Origin: an uncultured Candidatus Actinomarina sp.
GTDB lineage: Bacteria > Actinomycetota > Acidimicrobiia > Actinomarinales > Actinomarinaceae
Direction: 5' to 3'
DNA: 64,000 nucleotides
Assembly: GCA_902526825.1 (NCBI GenBank)
Contig: CABZMN010000004.1
Span: forward strand, 1 to 64,000
Shown here: positions 34,847 through 43,477 of the stretch, piece by piece
Layout: the number at the start of each line of letters is the position of its first letter
Position numbering within the stretch: position 1 is the stretch's first letter
Notes under the pieces: generated by a model
What the model saw: only the letters and a program-made list of their open reading frames with translations
Database searches by the model: none
Told to the model about the DNA's origin: nothing
Position numbers and translations under genes: made by a program

Positions 34847-36042
34847 TAAATTGATTCTAGAGCGTCTTTAAATCTCGAAAGGCCTTCCTTTAGATCTTCA
34901 TCGCTTAGAGCATAAGAACAACGTAGAAATCCTTCTTTTCCAAATACCTCGCCAGGTACAAACGCAATATAGTATTTCTCTAGTAACCAATCACAAAGCT
35001 CAATTGATGTACCTACACCTTCTATAAGACCATTTGTATAATGATTGACATCAGGAAAAACGTAAAAAGCTCCTGTCGAATTGGGGACTTTTATGTTTTC
35101 TAAAGTTCCAAATAAATCTAGTGCATAGTTTCTTCTTTTATTAAATGCTTTCTTCATTTCATTTGTGGTATCTAATCCATTTTTTAATGCTGAATATGCA
35201 GCAACTTGAGAAATATTTGCAACGTTCGATGTGGCATGAGACTGAATTTTTTTTGACAGACCGATGACATCATCATTACCTATTATCCAACCAACTCTCC
35301 ATCCAGTCATTGCGTACGCTTTAGCAACACCATTCACTACAATTGTTTTCTCAAGATTTTTATCAATAGTTGCTGGCGAAGGTGAAGTGATTCCTTCATA
35401 AACTAGATGTTCGTAAAGCTCATCTGAAAGTATCCATATATTTTTATCAAATGCCCAATTATATATTTCTTCAGCTTCTTCTTTTGAATAGACCACCCCG
35501 GTTGGATTCGATGGAGATACCCAAACAACAACTTTAGTTTTTTCCGTAAATTTCTCTTCAAGTTGCTCAACTGTAACTTTGAAATCATTTTCAAAATCTG
35601 TATTAACAATTACTGGCTTCCCACCTGAAATTTTTACTGCTTCAGGATATGTTGTCCAATAAGGTGAAGGTATTAATACTTCATCACCAGGATCAAGTAG
35701 TGACATAAATGTTGTTAGTATTGCTTGTTTTCCTCCATTTGTTACAACTATATTATCTGGGTTAACTTCAAAATTTGAATATTCTCTTGTTGTTCTAGAA
35801 ATTTCATCTCTTAAAATCGTTAATCCACCAACTGCTGTGTACTTATGATACGTTGGATTTTCCGATGCAATTTTTACTTCCTCTATGACATGTGACGGTG
35901 TTGGAAAATCAGGTTCACCTGCACCAAAACCAATTACAGGCTTTCCTTGTTCCTTAAGAATTCTAGCCTTGTTAGATATTGCCATTGTTCCCGAAGGTGT
36001 AATATTATTATTTAATTTTGAAATATCCACATTTGTCTCCAA
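34846..36042 (-). CDS. aspC: Class I aminotransferase (aspartate aminotransferase type)
   Basis: 398-residue PLP enzyme, probably aspartate/2-oxoglutarate aminotransferase of the Ib type. GFGAGEPDFPTP, SPYWTTYPEAVKISGG, SNPTGVVYSKEE, and VVNGVAKAYAMTGWRVGW with the PLP Lys are all present, plus the final FLRCSYALSDEDLKEGL. The open frame starts at TTG 36042, but GTG at 36030 is preceded by GGAG at a good distance and may be the true start. Specificity for Asp versus aromatic amino acids is not certain. Confidence 0.92.
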   Translation of the reverse strand: METNVDISKLNNNITPSGTMAISNKARILKEQGKPVIGFGAGEPDFPTPSHVIEEVKIASENPTYHKYTAVGGLTILRDEISRTTREYSNFEVNPDNIVVTNGGKQAILTTFMSLLDPGDEVLIPSPYWTTYPEAVKISGGKPVIVNTDFENDFKVTVEQLEEKFTEKTKVVVWVSPSNPTGVVYSKEEAEEIYNWAFDKNIWILSDELYEHLVYEGITSPSPATIDKNLEKTIVVNGVAKAYAMTGWRVGWIIGNDDVIGLSKKIQSHATSNVANISQVAAYSALKNGLDTTNEMKKAFNKRRNYALDLFGTLENIKVPNSTGAFYVFPDVNHYTNGLIEGVGTSIELCDWLLEKYYIAFVPGEVFGKEGFLRCSYALSDEDLKEGLSRFKDALESI

Positions 36043-36087
36043 ATGCTATTTTAACGAAATAATTTATAAACTAACCAAGTGATTTAT

Positions 36088-36099
36088 TAAACTTAATTT
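36088..36099 (+). promoter_or_regulatory. Leaderless-type promoter of folD
   Basis: TAAACT (36088-36093) lies six bases before the folD ATG, and no Shine-Dalgarno is present. Confidence 0.4.
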
Positions 36100-36936
36100 A
36101 TGTCACAAATCTTATATGGTAAACCTGTTACTGAAAACCTTGACTTTAAAAGTAAAACGATTTTTGAAAATTACATAACTAAAAATGACAAACCTCCAAT
36201 ATTGACAGCAATTACTGTCGGTGAAAATCCTGCATCACTTCTTTATGTATCCGTAAAAGAAAAAAAAGCTAAGCAACTAGGAGTAGATTTTAATTGGATA
36301 AAATTAAAAGAGAGTACATCAGAAAGTGAATTAGAAGATACTATCTCTAATTATTCTGAATCATCTCAAGGAATGATTGTACAGCTTCCACTACCAGAAC
36401 ACTTGAATGTTGAAAAGGTAATTGACTTGATACCAAGTGAAATAGATGTTGATGGACTTACTACTTTTAATTTGGGTAGACTTTATTCTGAAAATTTAAA
36501 TATTATTCCTGCTACGTCAATGGCAATTCTTGAATTGTTATCTCATTACGAGTTAGAAACTGAAGACAAAAACATTGTCATTGCTGGACGATCAAGGTTA
36601 GTAACATCTCCTCTTTCAAAAATTTTGAGTTCAAAAAAATTTAATGGAAACGTATCTGTTATTCATAGTAAAACTTCAAATCCTAAAGATTTTATATCCA
36701 AAGCAGATATCTTTATATCTGCTGTTGGTAAATCAAAAATGTTTGATAAATCTTATTTTAAAGAAGGCTCCTATGTCATTGATGTTGGAATTTCTGTTGT
36801 TGATGGAAAATCATATGGAGATATTGATACCACTGATCTCGATAATTATTTACTTGGAAGAGCCCCGTACCCCGGTGGTATAGGTCCAATAACAGTATCA
36901 GCCTTATATTCAAATCTAGCTCAACTGATTAGCTAG
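36100..36936 (+). CDS. folD: Methylenetetrahydrofolate dehydrogenase/cyclohydrolase
   Basis: Interconverts methylene-, methenyl- and formyl-tetrahydrofolate. The 278 residues keep LLYVSVKEKKAKQLG with the catalytic Lys, MIVQLPLPEHL, DVDGLTTFNLGRL and the closing PGGIGPITVSAL. Two usual blocks are altered: the P-C-T-P segment reads IIPATSMAILELL and the NADP-binding GRSxxVGxP reads GRSRLVTSP. A divergent cofactor preference is possible. The 3' end overlaps the convergent transporter gene by eight bases. Confidence 0.93.
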   Translation: MSQILYGKPVTENLDFKSKTIFENYITKNDKPPILTAITVGENPASLLYVSVKEKKAKQLGVDFNWIKLKESTSESELEDTISNYSESSQGMIVQLPLPEHLNVEKVIDLIPSEIDVDGLTTFNLGRLYSENLNIIPATSMAILELLSHYELETEDKNIVIAGRSRLVTSPLSKILSSKKFNGNVSVIHSKTSNPKDFISKADIFISAVGKSKMFDKSYFKEGSYVIDVGISVVDGKSYGDIDTTDLDNYLLGRAPYPGGIGPITVSALYSNLAQLIS

Positions 36937-38239
36937 CGGCCCACTCTTCTTCAGTAATTTGTGAATTAATATCAACATTTCTTAACAATAGATATCCAAT
37001 TACAAAAAATAGTGAAATACCTGGTAAAGAAAGTCTCGGATTACCTGTGGAAGCACTGACATAGCTATAAATTAAAGGACCCCAAATAGCTGAAAATCTT
37101 GAAATGACTGAAAAGAATCCCATAAATTCACCCTCTGCACCTTTTGGTAACATTGTTGCATAAACACTTCTACTTACTGACTGTAATCCTCCCATACCTG
37201 TTCCAACTATTACCCCTAAGAGTATCACTGGTAGAAGTTGCTGTTCTGGTACAAAATATGCCCCGTTTCCTGCCACAAAGAAAAGTGCAATGGTGAAAAT
37301 AAGAGTATTTTTCTGTCCAATTCTACCTGCAAGATAACCTGCTAATCTTGCACCAATAAAAGCGATGAATTGAACAACTAGATATACAACTATTATTGAA
37401 GTCTGATCGAGCAACAAAACTTCACTAAAAAATGGACCTGCCATATTAATTACTGTCTGGGCCCCATCCCAATAGAATATGTATGCTAGTAAGAAATAAA
37501 GTAAAAATGGAAATTTTCTAACTTTCCTTAATGTATTTAAATTTGTTTTCCAACCAGCAGACAAATGATTTCTACCTACCGTATTTTCAGATTTTGTTTC
37601 ATCTATTTTCATTCTTGAAAAGCTAAATATTGAGAAAAGTAGCCACCATATTCCTGCAAAAGCTATTGCGATTCTTGATGCTAAAGAGGTATCAATTCCT
37701 AATAATGAAGGTCCAAGTTGAATCACAATCAAGGAAAGTAAAAGTTGTAGCCCTCCTCCCAAATATCCAAGTGCATATCCTTTTGCAGATACTTGGTCGA
37801 TAGTATCTTCAGTTGTTATATCTTTTAAAACACTGTCATAAAACACGTTGGATCCTGTTGCACCCAGTTGTGCTAGAAAATATATTAAAAGTGTTAGAAC
37901 AACATCACCTGATTGTGCAAAATAAAATGTGGATGCAAAAATAGCACCACCATATGCAAAAGATTTAAATAACCGCATTCTTGAACCAGAAAGGTCCGCC
38001 ATTGCACCAATTGTTGGCATAATTAAGAAGAAAATAAACAAGACTGATCCTATAGCAAATCCCCATACCTCGGCTCCAGTGTATAAATTACCTCTAAATA
38101 AAAATCCTTCTTCTGGTACTACGACACTCACAAAATAAACCGGCATAACAGCCCCAAGTGTTGTTGTTTCATATGCAGATTTTGCCCAATCATACATAGA
38201 CCAACCAAAAATAGTTTTTTTATTATTTTTTTCGGTCAT
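36929..38239 (-). CDS. MFS transporter, UMF1/Atg22-like, second copy
   Basis: 436 residues, about twelve helices. FGWSMYDWAKSAYETTTLGA, PTIGAMADLSGSRMRLFKSF and NVFYDSVLKDITTED match the UMF1/Atg22-like family. It is clearly homologous to, but diverged from, the protein ending at 33626 and has the more classical DWAxSxY start. AAGGAAG seven bases before the ATG is a clear Shine-Dalgarno. The substrate is unknown. Confidence 0.87.
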   Translation of the reverse strand: MTEKNNKKTIFGWSMYDWAKSAYETTTLGAVMPVYFVSVVVPEEGFLFRGNLYTGAEVWGFAIGSVLFIFFLIMPTIGAMADLSGSRMRLFKSFAYGGAIFASTFYFAQSGDVVLTLLIYFLAQLGATGSNVFYDSVLKDITTEDTIDQVSAKGYALGYLGGGLQLLLSLIVIQLGPSLLGIDTSLASRIAIAFAGIWWLLFSIFSFSRMKIDETKSENTVGRNHLSAGWKTNLNTLRKVRKFPFLLYFLLAYIFYWDGAQTVINMAGPFFSEVLLLDQTSIIVVYLVVQFIAFIGARLAGYLAGRIGQKNTLIFTIALFFVAGNGAYFVPEQQLLPVILLGVIVGTGMGGLQSVSRSVYATMLPKGAEGEFMGFFSVISRFSAIWGPLIYSYVSASTGNPRLSLPGISLFFVIGYLLLRNVDINSQITEEEWAAS

Positions 38240-38354
38240 ATTTCTTCCTTATTTAAAACTCTAATCTAATTATTTATTCCATGAGGTGTAGTTGTTAAAA
38301 ATAAATAAAAAATTAAATTATGCTTTCGATATGCTTTATCAAAGGACATAATAT

Positions 38355-39446
38355 ATGGGATTTAAATGTGGAATTGTTGGTTTACCAAATGTTGGAAAAT
38401 CAACTTTATTTAATGCTTTAACTGAAGCGGATATTGAATCAGAAAATTATCCCTTCTGTACAATTGAACCTAATGTTGGTGTAGTCCCTATTGCAGATAA
38501 TCGTTTACACAAACTTTCAAATATTGTAAATCCAAAAAAAGTATTACCAACTGTAATGGAATTTGTTGATATTGCAGGATTAGTTAAAGGAGCATCTCAA
38601 GGAGAAGGGCTTGGTAATCAATTTTTAGCAAATATTAGAGAAAGTGAAGCAATTATCCATGTTGTTAGGGCATTTGAGAATGAAGATATTGTACATGTTG
38701 CAGGTAAGGTTTCGCCTATTGATGATATTGAAGTTATAAATACAGAATTAGTTTTAGCAGACTTAGGTACAGTTGAAAAACTTTACCAAAAAACATCCAA
38801 AAGTTCCAAGTCAGGAGAAAAAGAAGGCTTATTACTTAAAAATTTATTAGAAAAAATATTGCCAAATCTTGAAAATGGTCAAAACCTTAGATCATTAACT
38901 TTTTCTATTGAAGAACAAAAATTACTTAGAGGTTTTCAATTATTGACTACAAAGCCTGTCTTGTACGTTGCCAATGTAAGTGAAAATGGATTTAATGAAA
39001 ATAAGTATCTCGAACAGGTTATTAATTTTGCCAATAATGAAAATGCAAAAGTTGTGGCAATTTGTGCTGATATTGAGGAAGATATCTCGAAATTAGATAT
39101 CTTAGAAAAAAAAGAATATTTACAAGAAATTGGTCAAACTGAAACAGGATTAGACAAACTGGTTAAGGCAGGGTATGAACTTCTAGGGTTAAGAACTTTC
39201 TTTACTGCTGGACCAAAAGAAGTTAAAGCATGGACGATAAATATTGGCGATAAAGCACCTCAAGCAGCAGGCAAGATACATGGCGATTTTGAAAAAGGAT
39301 TTATACGTGCAGAAACAATTAGTTTTGAAGATTATATCTCAAACAATGGTGAAAAAGGGGCAAAAGAAGCTGGAAAATTGAGATCTGAAGGTAAAGAGTA
39401 TATTGTTCAGGACGGAGATGTTATGCATTTCCTATTTAATAATTGA
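38355..39446 (+). CDS. ychF: YchF/OLA1-family ribosome-associated ATPase
   Basis: 363-residue Obg-family P-loop protein. [14 protein letters not shown] is the G1 motif, [17 protein letters not shown] the G3 motif, and VANVSENG has Glu in the specificity loop (NxxE), which gives ATP instead of GTP preference. The C-terminal TGS domain starts near [13 protein letters not shown]. It binds ribosomes and modulates translation and oxidative stress in other bacteria. AAAGGA eight bases before the ATG supports the start. Confidence 0.96.
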   Translation: MGFKCGIVGLPNVGKSTLFNALTEADIESENYPFCTIEPNVGVVPIADNRLHKLSNIVNPKKVLPTVMEFVDIAGLVKGASQGEGLGNQFLANIRESEAIIHVVRAFENEDIVHVAGKVSPIDDIEVINTELVLADLGTVEKLYQKTSKSSKSGEKEGLLLKNLLEKILPNLENGQNLRSLTFSIEEQKLLRGFQLLTTKPVLYVANVSENGFNENKYLEQVINFANNENAKVVAICADIEEDISKLDILEKKEYLQEIGQTETGLDKLVKAGYELLGLRTFFTAGPKEVKAWTINIGDKAPQAAGKIHGDFEKGFIRAETISFEDYISNNGEKGAKEAGKLRSEGKEYIVQDGDVMHFLFNN

Positions 39447-39556
39447 TTAAGCTTTAAATTTAATCATAAAAAACCTTTGTAAGCACGGGGTTTATATATG
39501 AATAAGTTTTTAAAAGTAGTCCTTTATGAAAATCAGATTTATAGCATAATAAGCAC

Positions 39557-40963
39557 GTGAAAGTAATTATCATAGGCGCTCATGGTGAGGCACGCCAACT
39601 TATTAATAGAATTAGCACTGGCTGGAATGTCTCTGTTATTGATATGGATCAAGAAAAGCTTAGGAATTTTAATCCAAATAGGCAAATAGAAAAATACCAA
39701 GGAGACGGGACCTCAACCCTCGTTTTGAAAAAAGCAGGTATTGAAAATGCAAGTGCTATAGTCACACTTACAAATGATGATGAAGTAAATTTGGAAATTT
39801 TAAAGATTGCAAAACAAAATAATATTTACAGGTTGTCTTCAATAGTTAACGAAGATAAAAATTTTCAGCAATACAAAAATTTAGATGTTGAGGTTGTAGA
39901 TCCCGACGTGTTAATAGGAAGAAGACTAGAACATATTCTTGAACCGAGAAGAGTAGTCTCCCAGGCATTTGCTGGAGGTAGAGCTGAGGCGATTGAACTT
40001 GAAATTAACTCAGATAGTCCTGCTAGAGGAAAAAAACTTAAAGATATAGGTTCAGATTTCTTTATTGTTGGAGCATTATTAAGAAAAGGAAATGTTGTTA
40101 TCCCTCATGGTGATACAGAGCTTGAGACTGGTGATCTTGTAACAATAGTTTTACAATCAGGTGCGTTCTCAAATGTTATAAATTTATTTTCTGGTTCTGA
40201 ATCAAGATTTCCACTTGAGTTTGGCAAAAATGTTGCCGTATTCCTTAAGAATGAAGATGAGTTAAAAAATCTTTCTGAAGCAGAGTATTTCATTAGAAAT
40301 ACAAAAGCAGATAAATTAGAAATTCTAACCTCAGGTGACATATTTCCAGATAAAAAGGAAGACCAAACAGAAACATATAAAGCGATTATGAAAGATCAAG
40401 ATTTTGAATTATATAATGTACAAAAATCTTTACTTAAAGAAATTGAGAGCAATAAAGATTCATTTTCTATAGGAACTATATTGATACCATTTGATGAAAA
40501 AGATATAACAAAATCAAAATTAAAAACTTATATTAATTTTTCAAATAAGAACAGTATTCCTTTGTTGTTTTCAAGATCTTCTTTTCCATATAAAAAAATA
40601 GGAATACTTGTTAGTGATGATTTTAGTGATAATAGTCCAGTCAATATAGCATTTGATTTAGCCTCAACTTTATCTGCTGATGTTACAGCTTTAAACATAT
40701 CTCAACCAAAGTTTCTTCAACCAGAACATACATCAACATCGAATAAAAACACTGAGAGAATTCAAGATTTAGCATTATCTAATGAAGTACAATGTGAGAT
40801 AGTCAATGCTGAAGGAAACGAAGCAAAAGTATTTTCTTCTTTCACAGATAAAATTGATCTTTCAATCGTTAGTCAAACTAGTCAGTCCAATTGGCAAGGT
40901 AAAAAGATTGCAGAATTTATTCTTCAGAATGCGAAATCTTCAGTTTTATATATACCTAATTAA
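39557..40963 (+). CDS. RCK (TrkA-N/TrkA-C) protein with C-terminal USP-like domain
   Basis: 468 residues. The N-terminal Rossmann RCK_N domain (IIGAHGEARQLI, VIDMDQEKL, ALVTLTNDDE-type segment) is followed by an RCK_C domain (AIELEINSDSPARGKKL, TELETGDLVTIVL). A long C-terminal part (about 330-468) with IGILVSDDFSDNSPVNIAF and SSVLYIPN looks like a universal-stress domain. The next gene, sharing one base (TAATG), encodes a CPA2 antiporter, so this is probably its cytoplasmic nucleotide-sensing regulator. The GTG start follows CATAAT by six bases. Confidence 0.82.
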   Translation: MKVIIIGAHGEARQLINRISTGWNVSVIDMDQEKLRNFNPNRQIEKYQGDGTSTLVLKKAGIENASAIVTLTNDDEVNLEILKIAKQNNIYRLSSIVNEDKNFQQYKNLDVEVVDPDVLIGRRLEHILEPRRVVSQAFAGGRAEAIELEINSDSPARGKKLKDIGSDFFIVGALLRKGNVVIPHGDTELETGDLVTIVLQSGAFSNVINLFSGSESRFPLEFGKNVAVFLKNEDELKNLSEAEYFIRNTKADKLEILTSGDIFPDKKEDQTETYKAIMKDQDFELYNVQKSLLKEIESNKDSFSIGTILIPFDEKDITKSKLKTYINFSNKNSIPLLFSRSSFPYKKIGILVSDDFSDNSPVNIAFDLASTLSADVTALNISQPKFLQPEHTSTSNKNTERIQDLALSNEVQCEIVNAEGNEAKVFSSFTDKIDLSIVSQTSQSNWQGKKIAEFILQNAKSSVLYIPN

Positions 40964-42117
40964 TGGAAAACTTTGACGCTTTATCTCTTGTAATCATTTC
41001 TTTAGGTGCTTTTTTATTGCCACTTATTGCACAAAGAATAAGCATTCCAAGTATTGTTTTAGAAATTGCATATGGAATATTAGTTGGGCCAGTTCTAGGA
41101 ATAGTAAAGATTTCAGAATTTATATCTGGGTTGGCAATATTCGGATTCATGTTATTAATGTTCTTGTCTGGGTTTGAAATAGAATTAGACACATTTAGAG
41201 AAAAAGGTTTGAAAACTTTATCAATCCCTCTTGCTATCTATATTGCAACAGTTGCAACGTCCTTTTATCTAATAATTACTCTAGATTATCCAATATTTTT
41301 GGCACTTGTACTTTGTACTACAAGTGTAGATATTGTGATAACTGTATTGAGAAGCGATGATACGATTAAAACAAATTATGGTCAGTCACTTTTTATGTCT
41401 GCTTTGATAGCTGACATATTTACTTTGATTGGAGTAACAGTTTTTGCATCTTTACAACATTCTGAAGGCTTTTCTATATCTAACTTAAATGTAATTTTGT
41501 ATTTCTTAATTGTAATTTTAATTCTTAGAATTATTCGAAGAGTTGCTTGGTGGAATCCACAAATATTTTCGAGAATGTTTGATGGTAATGATCCAGAGGA
41601 AATGGGTATCAGAAGTTCGATAGCTTTAATGTTGACTTTAGTTGGTGTTGCGGTCTTATTTGACATTGAATATATCTTAGGAGCTTTCCTTGCAGGAACT
41701 TTATTTGCTTTTACTTTCCCAAATAGAGGAAGTTTAGAGAACAGCCTAAAAGGTTTTTCCTATGGTTTTCTCATTCCAATATTTTTTATAAATATAGGTT
41801 TAAATTACGATATTGAAGTTTTTAAAAATACAGAATTTTATATTCAGGTGTTGAGTCTTTTAGGAATTGCACTCATTGTAAAAATTGTACCTTCATTGTT
41901 TCTAATATTTACAAAAATAAAAATCAGACAATTAGTAGCAGGTGGCTTTTTATTAGCTGCAAGATTTAGCTTAATTATTGCTATGGCTGAGATTGGTGTA
42001 GAGCTGGACCTTATTTCAAAAGCCTTGGAGCAGCAGATTATATTACTTGCTGTACTTACTGCAACAATCTCACCAATTTTTTATAGAATTTTTTCTCCAA
42101 AAACGACAGAGGCTTAA
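40963..42117 (+). CDS. CPA2-family cation/proton antiporter
   Basis: 384 residues, about twelve helices: PLIAQRISIPSIVLEIAYGI at the start, a DxxFxS-like SGFEIEL block, TSVDIVITVLRS, and the repeated ILGAFLAGTLFAF. It probably exchanges K+ or Na+ for H+, gated by the RCK protein encoded just upstream. Unlike KefB or KefC the RCK domain is a separate subunit here. Ion specificity cannot be read from the sequence. Confidence 0.87.
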   Translation: MENFDALSLVIISLGAFLLPLIAQRISIPSIVLEIAYGILVGPVLGIVKISEFISGLAIFGFMLLMFLSGFEIELDTFREKGLKTLSIPLAIYIATVATSFYLIITLDYPIFLALVLCTTSVDIVITVLRSDDTIKTNYGQSLFMSALIADIFTLIGVTVFASLQHSEGFSISNLNVILYFLIVILILRIIRRVAWWNPQIFSRMFDGNDPEEMGIRSSIALMLTLVGVAVLFDIEYILGAFLAGTLFAFTFPNRGSLENSLKGFSYGFLIPIFFINIGLNYDIEVFKNTEFYIQVLSLLGIALIVKIVPSLFLIFTKIKIRQLVAGGFLLAARFSLIIAMAEIGVELDLISKALEQQIILLAVLTATISPIFYRIFSPKTTEA

Positions 42118-42118
42118 A

Positions 42119-43030
42119 TTGAATCAAAGAATTGCTCTTTTCTTTAAAGGTGTTGCGATGGGTGCTGCAGATATTGTTCCAGGTGTATCCGGAGGTACTA
42201 TTGCTCTTATTACAGGCATTTATGAAGAGCTAATTGAATCAATTAAAAATATTAATCTTTCATTATTTCAGACACTTTTTAAGAAGGGAGTTAAAGTTTT
42301 TTGGAAAAAACTTAATGGCAATTTTCTTTTAACGATTTATTTAGGAATAACAGCAGCCGTTTTTTTGTTAGCTAATTTAATTAGTTATTTACTTACCAAT
42401 CACGAGTATAAGATTTGGGGATTATTTTTTGGATTAGTACTCGCATCAGCCTTTATGATCCTTAATGAAGTTGAAAAACTAACAAATAAAAATATTGTTT
42501 ACCTAATTTTAGGGATAATTGTTGCAGGACTTATTTCATTTCTTTCTCCAGCTTCGACTCCAGAAACACCTATTTTTGTATTTTTATCAGGCTCTATTGC
42601 AATCACCGCAACTATTCTCCCGGGAATAAGTGGTTCATTTATTTTGTTACTTCTTTCAAAATATGAATTTATTATTAATGCAATTAAAAGTTTTGATTTG
42701 CAAATTTTGTCAGTCTTTGCTCTTGGTTGCATCTTAGGATTAATTATTTTCAGCAGAGTTTTATCATTTATGTTTGCAAATTTTAAAAATGAAATATTAT
42801 CTCTACTTTCCGGATTTCTTATTGGCTCTCTTATTAAGATATGGCCATTTAGAAATGTTCTTGAATCAAGAGTAAACAGTGAAGGTGAATTAGAGGCCGT
42901 TGTAACAAGACCCGAACTACCAAGCACTACCAATTTTGAAGAAATAATATTCTTTCTTGTTTTTACAATATTTGGATATGTAATAATCAATTTTTTACAA
43001 AAGAAATCTTTAGAAGATAATAAAGAATAG
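42119..43030 (+). CDS. DUF368 membrane protein
   Basis: About 303 residues, eight or nine helices, with FFKGVAMGAADIVPGVSGGT, the DUF368 signature, near the start and a repeat-like LPGISGSFILLLLSKYE in the second half. Work on this family (DedA-like and DUF368 proteins) links members to undecaprenyl-phosphate translocation in other bacteria; that role here is inference. The TTG start at 42119, two bases after the antiporter stop and preceded by AGAGG, is preferred to upstream ATG 42047, which would overlap the antiporter by 71 bases. Confidence 0.82.
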   Translation: MNQRIALFFKGVAMGAADIVPGVSGGTIALITGIYEELIESIKNINLSLFQTLFKKGVKVFWKKLNGNFLLTIYLGITAAVFLLANLISYLLTNHEYKIWGLFFGLVLASAFMILNEVEKLTNKNIVYLILGIIVAGLISFLSPASTPETPIFVFLSGSIAITATILPGISGSFILLLLSKYEFIINAIKSFDLQILSVFALGCILGLIIFSRVLSFMFANFKNEILSLLSGFLIGSLIKIWPFRNVLESRVNSEGELEAVVTRPELPSTTNFEEIIFFLVFTIFGYVIINFLQKKSLEDNKE

Positions 43031-43037
43031 ATTAAGT

Positions 43038-43049
43038 TAAAATTAAATT
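43038..43049 (+). promoter_or_regulatory. Leaderless-type promoter of tatA
   Basis: TAAAAT (43038-43043) lies six bases before the tatA ATG, in the 19-base gap after DUF368. Confidence 0.45.
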
Positions 43050-43187
43050 ATGAGATTAGGACTACCTGAATTACTTATAATTTTATCGATTTTATTGTTA
43101 CTTTTTGGAGCAAAACGACTCCCGGGTTTGGCAAAATCCTTAGGTAAATCAACTAGAGAGTTTAAAACTGGCCTAGAAGAAGAATAA
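43050..43187 (+). CDS. tatA: Twin-arginine translocase subunit TatA, minimal form
   Basis: A 45-residue protein. The N-terminal GLPELLIILSILLLLFGAKR gives the short membrane helix and the conserved Phe-Gly hinge, followed by the amphipathic helix LPGLAKSLGKSTREFKTGL and an acidic EEE end. Polar N-terminal Glu is present (PEL). It is among the shortest TatA forms I would expect. No tatB or tatC is nearby. A c-type cytochrome lipoprotein gene follows two bases later. Too short for many gene finders. Confidence 0.92.
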   Translation: MRLGLPELLIILSILLLLFGAKRLPGLAKSLGKSTREFKTGLEEE

Positions 43188-43189
43188 AC

Positions 43190-43477
43190 ATGAAAAAAGC
43201 AACCGTATTGTTTCTTTTTTTATTTATTGCATGCGGATCTCAAGAAACTGTAGAGCTTACAACTGGAAAAGAGATTTACACAGCTAGATGCTCAGCTTGC
43301 CACCAAGATGATTTTTCAGGTAGAGTTGGTCCTAGTTTAAAAACAGCATCAGTTCTTAATAAACCAGATACATATTGGCTTCAAACTATTTTGAAAGGAA
43401 AAGGTTCTATGCCTGCAGTCCGCATAACAGAAGAGCAGGCTCAAATCGTAATTGATTACATAAGAGAATCAAATTAA
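43190..43477 (+). CDS. Small c-type cytochrome lipoprotein
   Basis: 95 residues. A signal peptide ends at a lipobox-like Cys15 (LFIACGS), then a single c-type haem site CSACH (Cys34, Cys37, His38) and a likely axial Met74 in GKGSMPAV. It is probably a membrane-anchored electron carrier outside the cytoplasm. It is transcribed with tatA, although cytochrome c is normally exported by Sec. Its stop codon TAA shares the TTAA tetranucleotide with the stop of convergent malQ. Confidence 0.88.
   Translation: MKKATVLFLFLFIACGSQETVELTTGKEIYTARCSACHQDDFSGRVGPSLKTASVLNKPDTYWLQTILKGKGSMPAVRITEEQAQIVIDYIRESN

Noticed and set aside
39471..39493. Possible terminator after ychF
   Set aside because: The stem AAACCTT/GGGGTTT needs two wobble pairs and has no clear T run, so it is too weak to list.
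42047..42118. Longer DUF368 start at ATG 42047
   Set aside because: It would overlap the antiporter by 71 bases; TTG 42119 has a ribosome site and matches family length.
42499..42990. 163-codon open frame antisense to DUF368
   Set aside because: Shadow of a real membrane protein gene; composition follows the opposite strand.
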